Shown: piece by piece, positions 30,897 to 41,780 of the stretch | How positions within the stretch are numbered: the stretch's first letter is position 1 | Layout of the letters: every line of letters begins with the position of its first letter | Assembly: GCF_003339775.1 (NCBI RefSeq) | Contig: NZ_CP031088.1 | Coordinates: 434,001 to 498,000 of the forward strand | DNA from: Spiroplasma phoeniceum P40 | GTDB taxonomy: Bacteria > Bacillota_I > Bacilli_A > Mycoplasmatales > Mycoplasmataceae | DNA length: 64,000 nucleotides | Direction of reading: 5' to 3' | Position numbers and translations under genes: made by a program | The notes under the pieces: generated by a model | The model's input: the letters and a program-made list of their open reading frames with translations, nothing else | Databases searched by the model: none | What the model was told of the DNA's origin: nothing

Positions 30897-31911
30897 TGAA
30901 AAAGTTTATATTTTTCTTTAAAAACTATTGTTATATTAGTGGTTCAATGTTTTTGTTTAGTTTAATTGATTTATTACTTTTGATAATTTCTTTGTATTGT
31001 GTTGGTTTAGTATTTTGATTTTTGTTTGCTTTGCAGTGTGTTTATTTTGTGTGATGATTGTGAAAAAATATTTTTTATCAGCTAAACGCTTTTCGGTTAG
31101 TAAATTTTGTTTGAGATAATCCGTTATCAGTTATTATTGGGAAGTTAGGGACCTGTAAAACATTACTTTTAACTTATTTATCGCAAACTATGAAATTATT
31201 GACAGATGAAATTTATAGTAATTATCCGTTAGAAGATGATAAAGTTAAAGTTTTAACATTTAAAAATTTAGATTTTACAGATAGAACAAAAACCAGTCCC
31301 ACCCGATGATAGTGTTATTTTATTTGATGAAAGTTATTTGTATATTGATGGAACTAGTCCTCACGATGAGAAAAAAGTTCATAGTAGTAAAATACCGTGA
31401 ATTGTTTTAGCGAGGACATTTTGGATACCGTGCGTTGTTTACTTCTCAGCGTGAGGGTATGATTTGAAATAATATTCGCCAGTTAGCAAGTGGAATTATT
31501 ATTCCAATTTCATTGAAAAAACCCGTTGCTAAAAAAGGATTTAATTTTTTTAATCGTTTCTTTATTATGCGAATTGGAATTTTTCAAGATATAACGGATT
31601 ATGAAATTTGAAAAACAAAATCAGTAGAACGAACAGCAGAAGGTAAAAGAGCAAAACATAAGTCGGATGTTGGGTTAGGAATTCGGTTTTTTAAAATAAT
31701 TATTCCGCTTGAATTTGCCAATAAGTACGATAGTCAATGGTTAAAGTTTGTGCGTGATTTAAAAAATGATGAAATTATTGATAAAAAAGAATATTATTGG
31801 TAAGAAATCACAAAATTAAGCGTTAAAGAACGATTGGAGTTATTTGATATTGATATTTTGAAAAAGAATTTAAAACCTAAAAAAGAGAAAGGAAATAGTA
31901 AAGATGATTAA
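30896..31911 (+). pseudogene. Zot-like (pI) assembly ATPase, copy 2, multiply damaged
   Basis: The N-terminal membrane region is open here, unlike copy 1, and shows the original frame (SLIDLLLLIISLYCVGLVFW). The Walker A motif is changed to GKLGTCKT (Gly to Cys). Frameshifts occur near 31290 (extra A) and 31412-31425, and TCA has become TAA near 31801. Both copies in the window are therefore non-functional, by different mutations. Confidence 0.8.
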
Positions 31912-32302
31912 TTTATTAGTTGAAAATAATAATAGTAATTAAGACAAGATTTTTAGTTTTGTTTTTGATATATTTTTATTTATTTTTGATGTAATTTGAA
32001 ATACAAAATTACCGATGACAAATACGTCAATTGCTTATTTTTTAATCTTTTTTATGGTTATTAAGTTATCTATTTATGCAATTCACGGGACATCAACACA
32101 ATATAATAATTTAGGTTCAACAGTTAATATAATGGTGTTTCACAAGTATATTCGTCAACTGTACGAAAAGGTATTAATGTTGGTAAAAATGTTTATCAAA
32201 ATAGTAATAAGCAGCAAGTTAAAAAAAGAACTTAAACGACAAAGTATTAGATATCAAGCAAAAAATATTAAAAGTACTAAATTTAAAGGAGATAAAAAGT
32301 AA
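31904..32302 (+). pseudogene. plectrovirus 131-aa membrane protein, copy 2
   Basis: Matches 12058-12453. TGA (Trp) has become TAA at 31940-31942, and two extra bases near 32128 shift the frame in the tail. Confidence 0.75.
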
Positions 32303-32538
32303 TGATTAAATTAGTTTTATTGGTTGCGGCAATCGCGATATTTGGAACTGGTTTTATTACTGTTATTATTAATCAATTTACATCGGCAAAAAATATTATT
32401 ATGGATTTATATAATTCTGATACTTGGTTGATTTGATTATTTGGTAGAATGGCAATTTTATTTAGCCATCCGTTAATGTTAACAATATCAAGTTTATATA
32501 TTGTTGGGTTTATTGTTTCAAAAACATTGTATAGTTAG
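32302..32538 (+). CDS. plectrovirus membrane protein (78 aa), copy 2
   Basis: Intact, nearly identical to 12453-12689; two hydrophobic helices ([20 protein letters not shown] first). Confidence 0.65.
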
Positions 32539-32549
32539 GAGTTGAGTTT

Positions 32550-32796
32550 ATGAAAATTAAAAATTTTAAAGTTTTTAAAAGAAAAATGATGAGAAATATT
32601 AGTATATATTTTAGTTGTTGGTTTTGGTTTTGCTTTATTTATTGGATCAATTTACGATAAATGAGATAAATTAATTAATGAGTTTGGTATTTTATTCTGA
32701 TATATGTTAGTTGCAAATTTGTTTTTTTGATTTGAATTAGTTTGATGTATTTTATTTATAATTAATTTTAAAAAGAAGAAAGGTGGTAAAGAATAA
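32550..32796 (+). pseudogene. plectrovirus membrane protein, frameshifted (absent from copy 1)
   Basis: Begins MKIKNFKVFKRKM; a shift near 32590 gives LVYILVVGFGFALFIGSIYD and a second helix (ILFWYMLVANLFFWFELVW), ending in KKKKGGKE. The stop overlaps the ORF1 start (TAATG). In copy 1 the whole gene is deleted between its ATG and the start of ORF1. Confidence 0.6.
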
Positions 32797-34817
32797 TGCG
32801 TAAGTTATTATCTTTATTTGCCATATTTATTTTAAGTTTTTTAGGTTTGATTATTCCATTTATTACTTTAACGGCGTTTAGACCGTTAAATGAGGAGCAA
32901 TATACGCTTAAACAAAAAAGTATAGTACTGATAAAGGTATTAATGAAACTGATTTTATTAATACAATGTTTTTACGCAGTAGTTTTTTTGAAAATTGGTC
33001 GGAAACAAATTATTTTATTAATCCAACTTTAAAAACATCAAAAAAATTATCGTTTAATGATAAATGATATTTGGATTTTTTACAAGATAGTTATTCCACG
33101 GGAGTTGTTTATGATAAACCTGGTGGAACATTTTTAAATTATTATCAACAATGACATAGTTTAAAAAGTTGATATATGGTTGATAAATTTTATGATGTTA
33201 AAAAGGAGAATTTTTTGGATGATTTAACTGATTTTATTTATGCTTTTGCAGTAAAATATAAGATGTATGATGTATCTAAAAAAATTGTGGAGAATGTTGA
33301 CCATTATAAAGATAATCGTTATCCAAGAGTTAGGTTAAACCAAGATAATTGAAAATTAATTCCTAGGGTTAATGATGTTTTAGTACCACCCAAAGTAATT
33401 GCTTCTAAGAAGATGATAGGAAATATATTGTAATTTATCCATATCTAATCCAACAATGAAACATAATTAAAACAGATGCAAAAAATATTAATAATACCTG
33501 AGCATGAAGTTCAAAAGCAATAATTTATTATTGAGATGGTAGTGATGAACTAGAATTGCCAACAATTAACTCTAATACAGGTGAAATTACTGATTGAAAT
33601 AGTTATCAACAAACTCGCGTAAAAGAATTTATTAGTTTATCTTTATATTCTGTTTTGCAGGAAAATATTAGAGTTCAACAAGGTGGTAGTGCGGATTATG
33701 AAAATCCGAATAAGGTTGGAACAAAGCGGATAATTTTTGATTTTGAAACGGTTGATGTTTTATTCGAACGGAAACTGGTGAGGTTTTTAATTTTAATGGT
33801 TCAATTTATTCATCATTAAATAGTAAAGATTTAAAATATTATCAACAATTTAGCGGTCAGTTTGATCTATCTAAGTTTTTACAGTCGTTTTTTGCAAGTG
33901 CTTTGGTGCCAGTGTTTCAAAATCGTAGTTCGTTTATTGAAAATGTATATATTGATAATTTACAGTATGATACTGTTTTAGTTAACTTTTTTGCGTTGAA
34001 ATTACAAAATTTTAATAATATTTTATTAAGTGAAAATATTAACGATAAATTACAATTTGATAAATTATTAAATAGTATGTTTAAGATTTTACAGAAATTT
34101 TATACTAATTATTTACGCACGATTTTTGATTTAGAAAATAATACTTATGTTCAAGGTTATAATAAAAAATATGGTTTATTAGTAAATAATGGTTTTAAAA
34201 TTTACCCACGATATTTTTATTTTTCAGATAAATATAAACAATTAGATATTAAATTATATTCAGCATTTAAAAATCGGTTTTATACGATTAATAATTATGG
34301 TAGTGTTTTTAATTATGATTTTTCGATTTCTAATAATTATGATATTAAGTTAAATTAGGGTTATGTTTTTGGCGGTAATTTACAAAATAAATATGGTTTG
34401 CAATATAAAAAAATTGAAGAACAAAAAATCGATTATAATGTTTTTGAATTGCAAGCCCAAAAAGAGAATGATATGTACCGATATTATTATTTTAATTTTG
34501 GAATTTATAACTGACAAGAAATTAATAATGGTGGTTTGTTCCCCGATAAGCAATTATTTCAAGTGCAATATATAAATCCTAAAGGTTGATGAGATTTTGA
34601 AACTCATATTAAAAATGCGGTCATCTGAATTTTTAATACTATTCCCGGAGTTAAACAAGTGAATGAATTAGCTAGTGGTGTTGGTAAGGTTTTTGAGACA
34701 GTGTATAGTTTTTTTAGTCAAATATTTGAGGTATGAAAATTTAATCCAGCATTGTATAGTATAATAACAAATATTTTTTTATTAATTATTTTTATTAAAT
34801 TTGTGCGATTAATATAA
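32796..34817 (+). pseudogene. plectrovirus ORF1, large adsorption-type surface protein, broken
   Basis: Probably the pIII-like end protein that contacts the host (DUF3688-type, by position and layout). N-terminal signal sequence (MRKLLSLFAIFILSFLGLII), a roughly 600-residue extracellular part and a C-terminal membrane helix (SIITNIFLLIIFIKFVRLI). Frameshifts near 32912, 33407 (a 22-nt loss after GCTTCT) and 33770, and TAG at 34357-34359. Residues encoded by 33350-33600 (NWKLIPRVNDVLVPPKVIAS, then YPYLIQQWNIIKTDAKNINN, then WDG and TGEITDW) are repeated almost exactly in the adjacent lipoprotein at 34829-35281. Confidence 0.75.
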
Positions 34818-34845
34818 AAAAGGAACTGTTATTCAGTTCCTTTTT
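34816..34845. terminator. bidirectional terminator between ORF1 and lipoprotein
   Basis: aaaaaggaactg ttatt cagttccttttt. Contains the stop of ORF1 on one side and the lipoprotein stop (34829-34831) on the other; the two genes converge on it. Confidence 0.8.
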
Positions 34846-35281
34846 GTTCTTTTCAATCAGTAATTTCACCGGTGTTTTTATCAATGGTAGGTATTTGTGG
34901 TTCATTATCACCATCTCAACGATAAATTATTGCTTTTGAACTTCATGCTCAGGTATTATTAATATTTTTTGCATCTGTTTTAATTATGTTTCATTGTTGG
35001 ATTAGATATGGATAAATTACAATATATTTCCTATCATCTTCTTTTACATATTTATTTTTATCAGTAGAAGCAATTACTTTGGGTGGTACTAAAACATCAT
35101 TAACCCTAGGAATTAATTTTCAATTACTACCTTCTGGTGGTTGTTGTGGATTATATTGTGGTTCTGGTTTATTACCCCCACCTCCGTTTTTATTATTATT
35201 TTCTTTTTTACAACTGATTAATGTTGTTGTGCTTGTTGCTGTTAATCCTATTGTTCCTATTATGCTAAGTCATTTTTTCAT
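34829..35281 (-). CDS. lipoprotein carrying a copy of the plectrovirus ORF1 receptor-type module
   Basis: 150 residues. Signal peptide MKKWLSIIGTIGLTATSTTT with lipobox LISC; the mature protein starts CKKENNNKNGGGGNKPEPQY, a flexible Gly/Pro/Gln linker. From residue 53 to the end it copies the neighbouring ORF1 module (NWKLIPRVNDVLVPPKVIAS ... KYIVIYPYLIQQWNIIKTDA ... AIIYRWDGDNEP ... TGEITDW). It keeps 25 nt that the phage copy replaced by 3 nt, so the lipoprotein frame is open while ORF1 is broken. AAGGAG precedes ATG 35281. I infer surface display of a phage receptor-binding module, possibly to block superinfection. Confidence 0.8.
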
Positions 35282-35317
35282 ATAGATTGCTCCTTTTTAT
35301 TGTTTTATATCAAGGAA

Positions 35318-35408
35318 AGGGGCTTCGCCCCTAAGTCGTTCCGCGACTTTTACCCCTTTAAGTAAGGTGGTGCGTGGATAAACCACCACACCACCTTACT
35401 TTTTTTTA
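35318..35408. repeat. three consecutive hairpins, plectrovirus 3' region
   Basis: aggggcttcgcccct (35318-35332), aagtcgttccgcgactt (35333-35349), then a long stem aagtaaggtggtg / caccaccttactt (35360-35402) with T run. The GC content is unusual for the region. Likely the terminator and origin-type structure at the end of the second plectrovirus fragment. Confidence 0.7.
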
Positions 35409-35432
35409 CCAACAACATTACATTATTTAGTC

Positions 35433-36345
35433 CTAAAAATAACGTAAAAGTCCATTAACCATTGCTAAAACCAAAATAGAACTTAACATAATCTTAAATG
35501 TAATATCAAAAGCAAACAAATTACCAATATTATTAAACAATTCAGACATATTACTAAACACATGTACTATCCCATTAACAAATTTATAAATTTCTTTCAT
35601 ACCAGGCAAATTATTTACAATCCAAATTGCCGAATTTTCAATATGAATATCTAAACGGTATCAAGCACCTTTTTTATAAGGTAATTGTCAAATTTTTCCA
35701 TCATTAAGTTCACCATTTCAATCAGTAGCATTATAAAGACTAAAATTAAAACCATTAATTGAAATAGATCTATTTTCTATTAATGTAGTTGTACTAAATC
35801 TAATTAAATTAAAACCTTGATATTTTGACCTATCTGTCATATCTAATAATTTTATTGATTGAGTATATTTATCATTATTAGAAGGTAAAATATTAGTCTT
35901 ATAATCTCAATTTGAATAATAAGAAAAATAATCATTAGTACTATTTATCGTATAGGCATTATATAATTGCACTCGTGGTTTTAAATAATAAATATCTGTA
36001 TCAGGAAATCTTAAAATATTAAAAACCATTGATTTTGGATATAATAAAAAACCATTTTTTACAAAAAACACAAAACTTAAATTACCATTATTAGATGTAA
36101 AATAAATAAATTCTCTAAAATTAGAAATATTAAATATAACTCTTAAAACATTAGAATAAAAATAATCTAAAACTTGAAATAAATTATCCAACGAATAAAA
36201 ATTTTGTTTAACATCATTAACAAAATAATTACTGTTAGATTTTTTAAGAATATCCATATTAAGCAATTCTTTATAATTAAAATTTAAAACTAAATAATTC
36301 ATATCAAAATGTTTATAACTCTGATTGGCAATAATTGGATCTTTT
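35433..36345 (-). pseudogene. C-terminal part of a divergent plectrovirus ORF1, fused to pepV
   Basis: Open under TGA=Trp from the pepV junction to TAG 35433. The end, ENSAIWIVNNLPGMKEIYKF then a hydrophobic helix (FKIMLSSILVLAMVNGLL), corresponds to the ORF1 end KNAVIWIFNTIPGVKQVNEL at 34600-34817; the middle (FYSNVLRVIFNISNF, VKNGFLLYPK) aligns with FYTNYLRTIFDLEN and VNNGFKIYPR. It is a different strain of virus, in reverse orientation to copy 2. Confidence 0.75.
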
Positions 36346-36745
36346 AAATATTTTAAAGCATACAAATTAATAATTGTCGGACCTTTGTCATCAATTGCTC
36401 CTCGACCAAACAATTTATTATCTTTAATTTGTGGTTTAAATGGTTCAAACTCTCACTTGTTAAGATCACCTAGAAGAACAACATCTAAATGTCCTAAAAT
36501 CGCAAAAATTTCTGAACCAGAACCAGATTCAACATAACCATAACGATTTTCTGAATCTTGATATGTTTTGAAACCTAATTCTGTTCCTAACTTAATGACA
36601 TATTCTAAAACTTTTTTGTTCCTTCACCAAATGGTGCTCCTGGTTTTGCTTCACTACGAACTGAAGGAATTCGAATAATATCCTGAATTTTTTGTAAAGC
36701 TTCATCAAAGTATTCTATTAGTAATTTATCAACATTAATTTCCAT
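36330..36745 (-). pseudogene. pepV: Peptidase V (M20 dipeptidase), N-terminal part
   Basis: Cytosolic zinc dipeptidase. From ATG 36745 (MEINVDKLLIEYFDEALQKI); a one-base loss in an A run near 36617 shifts the frame. Metal-site motifs ILGHLDVV and FGRGAIDDKGP are present. After LKYLKD (near 36350) the frame continues without a stop into plectrovirus ORF1 sequence. The C-terminal half lies at 28072-28662. Confidence 0.88.
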
Positions 36746-36843
36746 AATTTTCTTCCTTTCTTATAGTTTTAATCTCTTATATTTTCTTAATTATCAATTC
36801 TAATTATTCACAGTTCTTCTTTAGTTAAATTATAGCATAAGTC

Positions 36844-37923
36844 TTAATCTATAATATTAACTAAAATATCATTTAAAATATTTAAACCTTGGCTTGTACA
36901 ACGTAAATGATTATTATCAAAAACTAAATTATTTTTTTGTACTTCTACATCAATTTTATTTTGATAGTAATCTACTGCTGCTTTTGCATCTCTAACCTTT
37001 GTTAAATCAATGCCATTTAAAACACGTAATCCCATCATTAAAATTTGAAAATAATAATCCTTTACCGACAATTCTGTTTTAGTTTGTGTTCAGTTAGCAT
37101 ATTTTCGCGAATTCTGTAATAAATAGTAACCATCATTATTAATAAAACCAGCTGCACTAGGGCCAAGCAGTCAAAAAGACTTATTAGTTCAATACGCTAA
37201 ATTATGTTGTGATTTTTTGTTGTTATTAGTATAATTTGAAATTTCGTATCTTTCATAACCTATTTTAGTTAATGCAGTATTAATAATTTCATCAAATGCA
37301 ATATCATACTCTGGTAATTTAAGTTTTGTTTTACCCCAATATGAATTTTCTTTTAAAATTAATGAATATCAACTAATATGATCAGGTTGTAATTTTTGAA
37401 TCATTAACAAATCTCCCTCAATATCAGCTTGTGTTTGATCAAATAAATTATAAATTAAGTCAAACGAAATATTATCAAAACCTTCTTGACGAGCTAAGTA
37501 ATAACTATTAACAACAGCAGCACTATTATGATAACGATTAACTTTTTTTAATAACTGATCATTAAAAGTTTCAACACCAATTGAAAGACGGTTAATCTGA
37601 TATTTCTTTAAAAGTTGTAATTGACTTTTTGTAATTTTTTCTGGATTTAACTCAATTGTATATTCCATTATTGGGTTTTGCACAACTTTTTGTAATAGTT
37701 GTAATAGTTGTTCTAATTGATTATCATCTAAACTATTTGGTGTTCCTCCTCCCAAATAAATTGTTTTTAAAGCAAAATCAGGATGGGGTTGAGCAATCTC
37801 ATGTGATAATGAAGTTAAATATTCTTCAATCATTATTGGGCGTGATTTTTTAATTTTAAAAAAATCACAATAAAAACAAATATGGTCACAAAAAGGAATA
37901 TGTACATATAAATGTTCAATCAT
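36844..37923 (-). CDS. hemW: HemW-like radical SAM protein
   Basis: 359 residues. The 4Fe-4S radical SAM motif is HIPFCDHICFYCDF (C-x3-C-x2-C) near residues 8-21, then YLGGGTPNSL and INRLSIGVETFND, typical of the HemW/HemN group. HemW members bind heme rather than acting as coproporphyrinogen oxidase; Spiroplasma has no heme pathway, so a chaperone-like role is more plausible. Intact frame with one domain of normal length; C-terminal HemN domain present. Confidence 0.92.
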
Positions 37924-38027
37924 TGTTAATCCTCACTTCTTTTATATTTTAATAATATAGATTTATAATTTCAAGTGCAACAATTATATGTTTTTTAATG
38001 ATTAAATTAAAAGATTTCATTTAAAAA

Positions 38028-39330
38028 TTAACCAACCTCAAATTCAATTATTTGCAAAAATGAATATTCACCATTATTAATAATCATTTCTTCCTTGCTT
38101 GGAAAAATAAAAAAACAATAGTCAAAGTCGTTCATTAATAATATGCTATTTTTAGTATATTTATTTATATTTGCAATTTTTGTTAATAATTTTACAGTAA
38201 AAGATTTTTCAGTTTTATTAATTAGATTAATTGTATTTTCAGAATCACTAGGATTATTAATCTATAATAGTTTTAGATTTGAATTTGTTTTACTGTTAAA
38301 AAAATTAATAATAGGTATAAAAATTGAAGTGATATAAGTTCCTTCTGACTTTTGTTCTAAAACACTAGCAACTTCAAGTACCTTATCAAAAAGTCGCTTG
38401 GTTCACCTTAAAAACCAAACGATGATTCTCATAATATGTTTCTAATTTAAAATAATGTCAAAAATTCATTACAATATTTTCAAATTGCTTAAGCTGAAAA
38501 TCAAACACATTTTTTTCTACTAAAACTTTAACCTATTGTTCTAGATTTATGGAAGTCCGCAAATGTTTAAATGGTAAACTTTCAAGTATAAATTTTTCTA
38601 CTATCATACTTCTAATTTTAATTTCAACATAAGAATCTTTGTACTCAGTTACTTTTTTTATAATATATGTTTCTTTATAAAAATTTAACAAATTTTCTGG
38701 TGTTAATTTCATTGGGTCATATCCCTTGCCGGCTCATGCTAAAACAGAATCCTTTTTAAAGGACATAGAATTTAAATTCATAAAAAAGTATTTCTATAAT
38801 CGGATAAATTACTACCAAAAAATAAAATATTTTCATTCTTTAAAGCCTCCCTAACAATGGATCAAATTATCCTGCTGGGGTATCATTCATAACTATATTT
38901 TCTCACTCTAATTTGAAATTTTTGATTTTTTAAAACTTTATTAACAAACATAGTAAAATACTCCTCAATATTATCCTGAAGATTACTTAAAACATCTAAA
39001 TCATTAGTTATAACTACTAGAGCATTAATCTTATCTCTTGCTGGCAATCCTTTAAATGTCACTTCATAATCAATATTAACTTGCACTGTAATTCCAAATA
39101 CCTATTGTGGAGTATCTTTTAATAACCTCCGTATGTTATCAAAATTAATATTATACAAAGTAAATAAAATATTATCCTCATTTAAAAACAACGGCATTGT
39201 ATCAACATAATAATTTGAATAGCGATCTCGTAAACTTTGATTCAAATTAGCAAACTCTACTTTAAAACCAGTAAGTAACTGTGTTAAAAAACGATATTTA
39301 CTAATTCTTGGTAGTATTCATTATTCTTAG
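38028..39330 (-). pseudogene. decayed gene of unknown function
   Basis: Minus-strand reading gives consecutive fragments with several stops and shifts: DKINALVVITNDLDVLSNLQ, then EALKNENILFFGSNLSDYRN, KDSVLAWAGKGYDPMKLTPE, RLFDKVLEVASVLEQKSEGT, and a C-terminus ending in FLQIIEFEVG before TAA 38028. In-frame TAG codons lie near 38279 and 38535. The 5' end is cut by the 130-bp repeat at 39331. About 430 codons remain. No family recognised. Confidence 0.6.
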
Positions 39331-39458
39331 GTTTTTAATAAAATTAAGTAATTAGAAACAAATTAAGTTTCGCTTATGACTAAATGATAACAAAATTTAT
39401 AAAAAATTCAACTTTTTTAAAAATTATATTTTTAATTGAATAAATAATTTTATAAAAT
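39331..39458. repeat. 130-bp dispersed repeat, copy B
   Basis: Matches 7467-7595 over its length (gtttttaataaaattaagta at the start, taaataattttataaaat at the end), followed after 10 bp by GGCACACT and the IS. Confidence 0.75.
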
Positions 39459-39468
39459 TATGAATTTT

Positions 39469-40900
39469 GGCACACTAAAAAATAATTTTTAAAGTTATTA
39501 CTAATTTTAAAAATTTTTTTATTTATAAAGATAAAAATTGATTTTGAGATTGATTTAATTTAAAAATATTAAATTCAATTTTTTCTTTATTTTTATTAAT
39601 TTTAACTTCAATAATTCTGATATTAAGTCTTAACATTGAAGCAATTAACATATTATTAAATGTTTCTTTACAATATATTTTTGCACCTCGCCCCTTAACA
39701 GCCTTAATATAATGTGAAACATCACTTCAACATGACAACCAATATTATATTCTAATGCTTGATTTTCAATACCATCTTTATTATTTTTAATTAATTCAAT
39801 AGTTTCTAATAAAAATTTCTTTTTGTTGTCAATAACATAGGATAAATGACAAATTAAAAAATCTAATAATGCTTCATAATTTCCAGTAAAAAAATATATA
39901 CTTGCTAATTTATATTTTAATCTATGAATCTTGTTTCTATTTCGATATGGAAATAAGTCTTTAAATCTTTTTACTAAATGAAATTTATCGAAACTATATA
40001 ATACAGTGTTATTTTTATATTTTTTTATGGCTTTGTAAATTTTTTTAATTTGTTTTTCACCATCACTTAATACTAATATTATAGTATTTTCATTAATATC
40101 ATAAGTATCCATTAGTTTAAAAATTTTATCAATAAAATTATTAAAACTAGATTTTTCATTTTTATTAGTATTTTTATCCATCATTTGAAAAACACCTTTT
40201 TTCTTTTTAATTACTTTTCTTGTTTTAGTTAATTTTTCTTCATCAATACCAATATGCATAGTTGAAAAAAATATTTTCTTTTCAACTCTTTTTTTATTTT
40301 CTCACATAGGAACAAAAGCACCGTCAATTTGAATATATAAAACATTATTTGTAATTTTAATTTTATTGTTATTTTTGTTGCTAATATAGTCAACTTTTTC
40401 TAAATCGGCATTTTTAAAAATATTAGATATTGTTTTTTCGCTAATATTTGCATTCTCTGTTGTATGTAAAATATCTTTATATCTTTTTCCATCACCCAAA
40501 AAATATAAATATCTATCTTTTAAATTTTTTTCAATCTTTTCGTATTTTTTTAAACCTAATTCTTCATCTAATGGGTAACGATTAATATTTTCTTTTTTAT
40601 TTTCATAATATTTAACATATAATCTTCTTTTTATAGAAATATTTCCATATTCTGTTTTAATTGTTTTTGGTAATTTTGATACAACCTTATATCCTTGTAA
40701 TATTTGTCCTTGTTGATATAATTTAAATATCTCATTATCTCTATTAATTAATAAATTTTTAACTTCATTTTGTGTCTCGATTGTTTTATTTTCTTTATAA
40801 TTTCCTAACAAATTTTGTTTTAACTCCATCTTATTATTTCCCTATCTTTAAAAAATATTTTTAATATGATATTAATAATACTTAATTTGATATTTGATAA
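39469..40900 (-). mobile_element. ISLre2/UPF0236-like insertion sequence
   Basis: GGCACACT at 39469-39476 is the probable left end, because the same octamer bounds variable segments in both plectrovirus copies. The single gene covers 39523-40829. The right end is not clear; downstream, at about 40905, a terminase fragment begins. No target duplication could be identified. Confidence 0.55.
39523..40829 (-). pseudogene. UPF0236/ISLre2-like transposase, one frameshift
   Basis: About 434 codons from MELKQNLLGNYKENKTIETQ. GYKVVSKLPKTIKTEYGNIS is the N-terminal family pattern; VLYIQIDGAFVPMWE carries the first catalytic Asp, ILVLSDGEKQIKKIY the second; the C-terminal glutamate would be in the CHVE region. 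One base is lost near 39728, so that CHVE/SDVSHYIKAVKGRGAK and the last 65 codons are in another frame. Similar proteins are known as transposases of mycoplasma integrative elements (Mbov_0401 type). Confidence 0.75.
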
Positions 40901-40904
40901 TGTT

Positions 40905-41380
40905 TATCATTTTATCATAATTTGAAAGCGAGGATATCTAAAAAATGCAATGAATTTAAATGAATTAGTAGAGCATTACGGACAATGAATAATTAATACA
41001 TTTGATAAATTTGATGGTTTTGAATATGCCACATTTCATTATGACATTAATGCCCACAACTTTATGCAAAAATTACAAGAAGATATTTATCCTTATTTAG
41101 GTTATAAGATTAAAATGTTTAAAGCCAAAAAACATCAAACATCACTTAATAAAGAAGCGGGAATAATTAATCGTGTAACATGAATACGAAAAATGTTTGT
41201 TCAAGGCAAGATATATTGCATATTAGATAATTTCCCATTTTTAGATAAATGTATTAGTGAATTAAGATTTAGCGATACCAAACAAATATACCCGATAGTA
41301 AAATGTATCATGACCGATATATGATGCTTTGTTTTATGGTTCTTACCCATATCGCTTTAAAATGGGAATATAATAAATAA
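40905..41380 (+). pseudogene. phage terminase large subunit, C-terminal fragment
   Basis: The frame is open before the ATG at 40950 (WKRGYLKNAMNLNELVEHYG), so the 5' end is truncated next to the IS. DINAHNFMQKLQEDIYPYLG and, after a frameshift near 41295, DSKMYHDRYMMLCFMVLTHI resemble the RNase H-fold nuclease end of terminases. It lies outside, and opposite in strand to, the structural genes at 42.6-52 kb. Moderate confidence in the family. Confidence 0.5.
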
Positions 41381-41780
41381 TTTGTAAAAATAAAATAAGG
41401 TATAATTTCCCATCTTCAAACCAAAATCCAGTTATTTGTGAATTATAAATATGATTAGTTTGTTCTCAACAAATATAAGTATCTTTTCCATTTAAATTAA
41501 TTTTAGTTCTAAAAAAATTTTGAATATTTTTATTTATAGATTTTTTTGTTGAAGTTGGTACAATTAAAAGTGATTGCCCCATTGTACCAATAACTATTGC
41601 TGGTCTAGTTTTAATAAACTCATTATCAAATGTTTTTGTTATTAAATTAATACCTTTTTTAAGGGTTAATTCATTATTTTTTTCATCAAAAAAATGATTA
41701 TGAAAACTTGAATAATGTAATTTATGATATTTAATAACACTATACATAGTTATTTTTTTTATTTTATTTTTTTTAATCAT
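41343..41780 (-). CDS. PemK/MazF-like toxin, C-terminus possibly altered
   Basis: 145 residues. Central block TRPAIVIGTMGQSLLIVPTS followed by KKS...FFRTKINLNGKDTYIC and WEQTNHI fits the PemK/MazF pattern of mRNA-cleaving toxins. The N-terminus is longer than usual (MIKKNKIKKITMYSVIKYHK). The last about 15 codons read antisense through the terminase fragment, so the natural end may be lost. No antitoxin is recognisable upstream (41781-42124). Confidence 0.55.

Noticed and set aside
34363-34575. separate gene after ORF1 stop
   Set aside because: It is an alternative frame inside ORF1; the ORF1 frame continues beyond the TAG with residues matching the divergent copy at 35433-36345.
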